NCBI RefSeq assembly: GCF_001458735.1
Contig: NZ_CZQA01000008.1
Location: 620,001 to 684,000, forward strand
Reading direction: 5' to 3'
From: Candidatus Nitrospira nitrosa
GTDB taxonomy: Bacteria > Nitrospirota > Nitrospiria > Nitrospirales > Nitrospiraceae
DNA: 64,000 nucleotides
Part shown: piece after piece, positions 63,201 through 64,000 of the stretch
Numbering within the stretch: the first letter of the stretch is position 1
How the letters are laid out: the number at the start of each line of letters is the position of its first letter
Translations under genes and position numbers: made by a program
Notes under the pieces: model-generated
Told to the model about the DNA's origin: nothing
The model's database searches: none
Seen by the model: the letters and a program-made list of their open reading frames with translations, nothing else

Positions 63201-64000
63201 GTTCACCAACGAGGTCTTCGTCGGTAACAGTGGTAAGCTGGCCATGGCACCACAATGCCTTCCCCGGTTTGCCGTAATACGTCAGCCGCTTAATCCCTAC
63301 AGGCATGTAGAATTTGTCGCTTCCCTCCAGCGTCACGATCAATGACTGGAAGCAGCCATCCAGGAGACTCGGGTATAAGTGATATGCGGCCTCGTCCCCG
63401 CTGAATTCCTGGCTCAACTCAATTCGGGCCAGCACTTCACCCTGCCCGCGTTGCAGCCCTCGAATGGTTCGGAACGAGGGTCCATACCACAAGCCGCGCT
63501 CGGCTAACCCCTCATACAACTTCTCAATATTCACGCTTTCGCCGCAGCGGCCAGTAATGGCATCCTTATCGATCACCAGGCTTTCCGTCTCCTGAATGGC
63601 AAAGATATTCCCCGACGCATTGAGTTGCCAGTTCTGTTGCTCGGTACTTTCATGGCTGTAAAATCCATACTCCCCACTGGTCTGATCAAGCTCCACATGC
63701 ACAATCTGATCAGCCCCACCGGCATTTGGCATCAAGGCTTGATGAAACTGTAGTTGGACCAATGCGCATCGAGCATCCCCCGTGACCTGCTGAAATGCGG
63801 CCAACCCGGCCTCAACATAGGCGGCACCGGGCATCACGACTAATCCATCCACCTGATGATCATTGAGATAGGGGAGAATTTGCCCATTGACTGCGGCCTC
63901 CCACATTGGTCGTGGGTTTGGCACACGACGGTCCAGCAATGGATGAAGCGATTCGCCGATGCGATCTACTTGTGACTCCGCGTCCTCACTCCAATACACT
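60259..64000 (-). CDS. Type I polyketide synthase, C-terminal part (DH-ER-KR-ACP), partial
   Basis: 1,246 residues seen, N-terminal part beyond the right edge. DH at about 15-300: catalytic His48 in LNDHQVDGLVVMPGAAYVE and Asp214 in SLLDGCFQS. ER-like region about 545-830 where the NADPH loop expected as GGVGxAA reads AALGARAIATHRI. KR about 855-1035 with TGGFGGFGLETATWL, an LDD motif (B-type stereo) and catalytic FSSVSSLIG and SYVAANTFLD. ACP with attachment Ser in GVDSLMSVELQ (about 1162). No thioesterase follows; the downstream AONS is a likely release enzyme. KS and AT should lie to the right of the window. Confidence 0.92.
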   Translation of the reverse strand, partial: VYWSEDAESQVDRIGESLHPLLDRRVPNPRPMWEAAVNGQILPYLNDHQVDGLVVMPGAAYVEAGLAAFQQVTGDARCALVQLQFHQALMPNAGGADQIVHVELDQTSGEYGFYSHESTEQQNWQLNASGNIFAIQETESLVIDKDAITGRCGESVNIEKLYEGLAERGLWYGPSFRTIRGLQRGQGEVLARIELSQEFSGDEAAYHLYPSLLDGCFQSLIVTLEGSDKFYMPVGIKRLTYYGKPGKALWCHGQLTTVTDEDLVGELQLFDDTGKVWVSVEGLRCRGLAAQHGNPIEQLKQWAYAWEWNSQPLPPSQAKTGTWIVLTDRIGLGDALCDALETHVENTVIRVPYPTYAEHEGEEIPSFGSREIERLRSVLQQAQERHLDGVVYCWGTQDPADTDDPAGIARTGLAVQVIQLLTSMFEERSPRLYIVTQGAQVVPPTERIHGLAQTSLVGLARVTFNEHPALRCTLVDVAAMDPNVRALAHEILADDREDDVVLRDDGRYVHRLERLAVDAAVSDRRTVMADAVEAFRLHGTGRPTFQAMPIPIPQVGEVVVGLEYINSSSVQLEAGATTEEVRGYFATGTVTAVGEAVGKWKIGDKVLIAAEGRPASHVVCPIDRVFSVDLYRGFDDSETAAVPTTFFSAYYALQAIARLIPGETVLIDAALGARAIATHRIARWLGAKPYLYTTTEGLEGLNGEPVMLLFNKPDSASWSEGIRQLQHIRAWVHGIHTKEHTLIANSLSPDTQELIFADGATRGSVMGGLGSCTIIDAVKLALTAPQLFGELFGKVGQILTHQVGSPSVSQIVSVEEGLSGPSRENEKRGSSEAIVSLIDRASIEVVDDRVTPFFKTDGTYLITGGFGGFGLETATWLAKRGARYLALVGRRGAAAEHAKAAVQSLESQGVNVLAIAADMSDERQVEETLAQVANQFPPLKGVFHAAGILDDAPIAELNPDRIATVMKAKALSAWYLHTHTLKSQLDHFVLFSSVSSLIGNARQASYVAANTFLDALAHHRSAAGLAGVSVNWGAIATGMATENDDVVKHLELMGMSAITAEQALEGWAHLRENDLPQVGIMNCSWPRWREFEPTGGNAPRFSTLTGGGENSNSMTERCQAISELPVHERAAAMGQAVAEQVARVLRMPLSQVDLQHSLAQMGVDSLMSVELQAAIDQVFGVRISTLELMRSKNLLHLAELLMERTIQAVTNKSVDPQTEDPSIIDRMSALDIDILLDKMLQEKETA

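Noticed and set aside
1-64000. Search for tRNA, rRNA, CRISPR arrays and riboswitches
   Set aside because: No cloverleaf with TTC arm, no regular repeat-spacer pattern and no recognisable riboswitch core were seen by eye.

Overview
The window is most consistent with a chromosome segment of a Nitrospira-like bacterium (Nitrospirota). The grounds are the gene families: PorE/ForE-like proteins of the kind that accompany five-subunit 2-oxoacid:ferredoxin oxidoreductases in Nitrospira and Aquificales, an AceE-type pyruvate dehydrogenase operon, a Hyf-like membrane complex, arsenosugar-type glycosyltransferases and many small orphan proteins. This is inference from families; no rRNA, tRNA or nitrite oxidoreductase gene was seen.

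Layout. (1) 1-16.4 kb is mostly minus-strand accessory content: remnants of a sigma-54 activator, an HxlR regulator and a histidine phosphatase; a CDGSH protein; two cation/proton antiporters, one frameshifted; WrbA; a GH15 enzyme; a tightly overlapping redox/detoxification operon (two VOC proteins, a SnoaL-like protein, a DsbA/FrnE protein, pirin) preceded by an NmrA reductase; two glycine-zipper lipoproteins; a YggU-type protein; and a CbbQ-type AAA+ protein. (2) 16.7-23.0 kb is the operon aceE-aceF-lpd-lipoate ligase. (3) 23.3-27.0 kb has two tiny zinc-ribbon proteins and an NtrC-family two-component system. (4) 27.3-40.8 kb is a plus-strand run of about 17 genes. Two paralogous PorE/ForE-like proteins flank a protein that joins a gamma-like domain to a degenerate alpha subunit of 2-oxoacid oxidoreductase. 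These are followed by a periplasmic cupredoxin-like protein and a six-subunit HyfB-C-E-F-G-I complex whose large subunit has lost all NiFe cysteines (an Ehr-type complex). No TPP-binding beta subunit and no ferredoxin-like Hyf subunit is present. This is the best candidate for an undescribed system. (5) 40.9-52.2 kb holds a hybrid histidine kinase, a YkgJ/acyltransferase fusion, an ATP-grasp-like protein, a glutaredoxin-like protein, a KamA radical SAM aminomutase, a dCTP deaminase-like protein, two arsenosugar-type glycosyltransferases and a short-chain dehydrogenase. (6) 52.4-64.0 kb, all minus strand and partly clearly lower in GC, is a polyketide/amino-lipid cluster: a type I PKS C-terminus (DH, degenerate ER, KR, ACP), an alpha-oxoamine synthase, an MMPL/RND exporter, a LolA-like protein, an outer-membrane barrel and a CrtI-like oxidoreductase. 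It runs off the right edge.

How parts may work together. PDH plus its own lipoate ligase forms a self-contained E1-E2-E3 unit. The Ehr complex could couple an unknown soluble redox reaction to ion translocation, with the PorE-like/gamma-alpha proteins as candidate partners (inference from linkage). The PKS chain is probably released by the adjacent alpha-oxoamine synthase as an amino-ketone or lipid and moved to the outer membrane by the RND/LolA-like/barrel proteins (inference).
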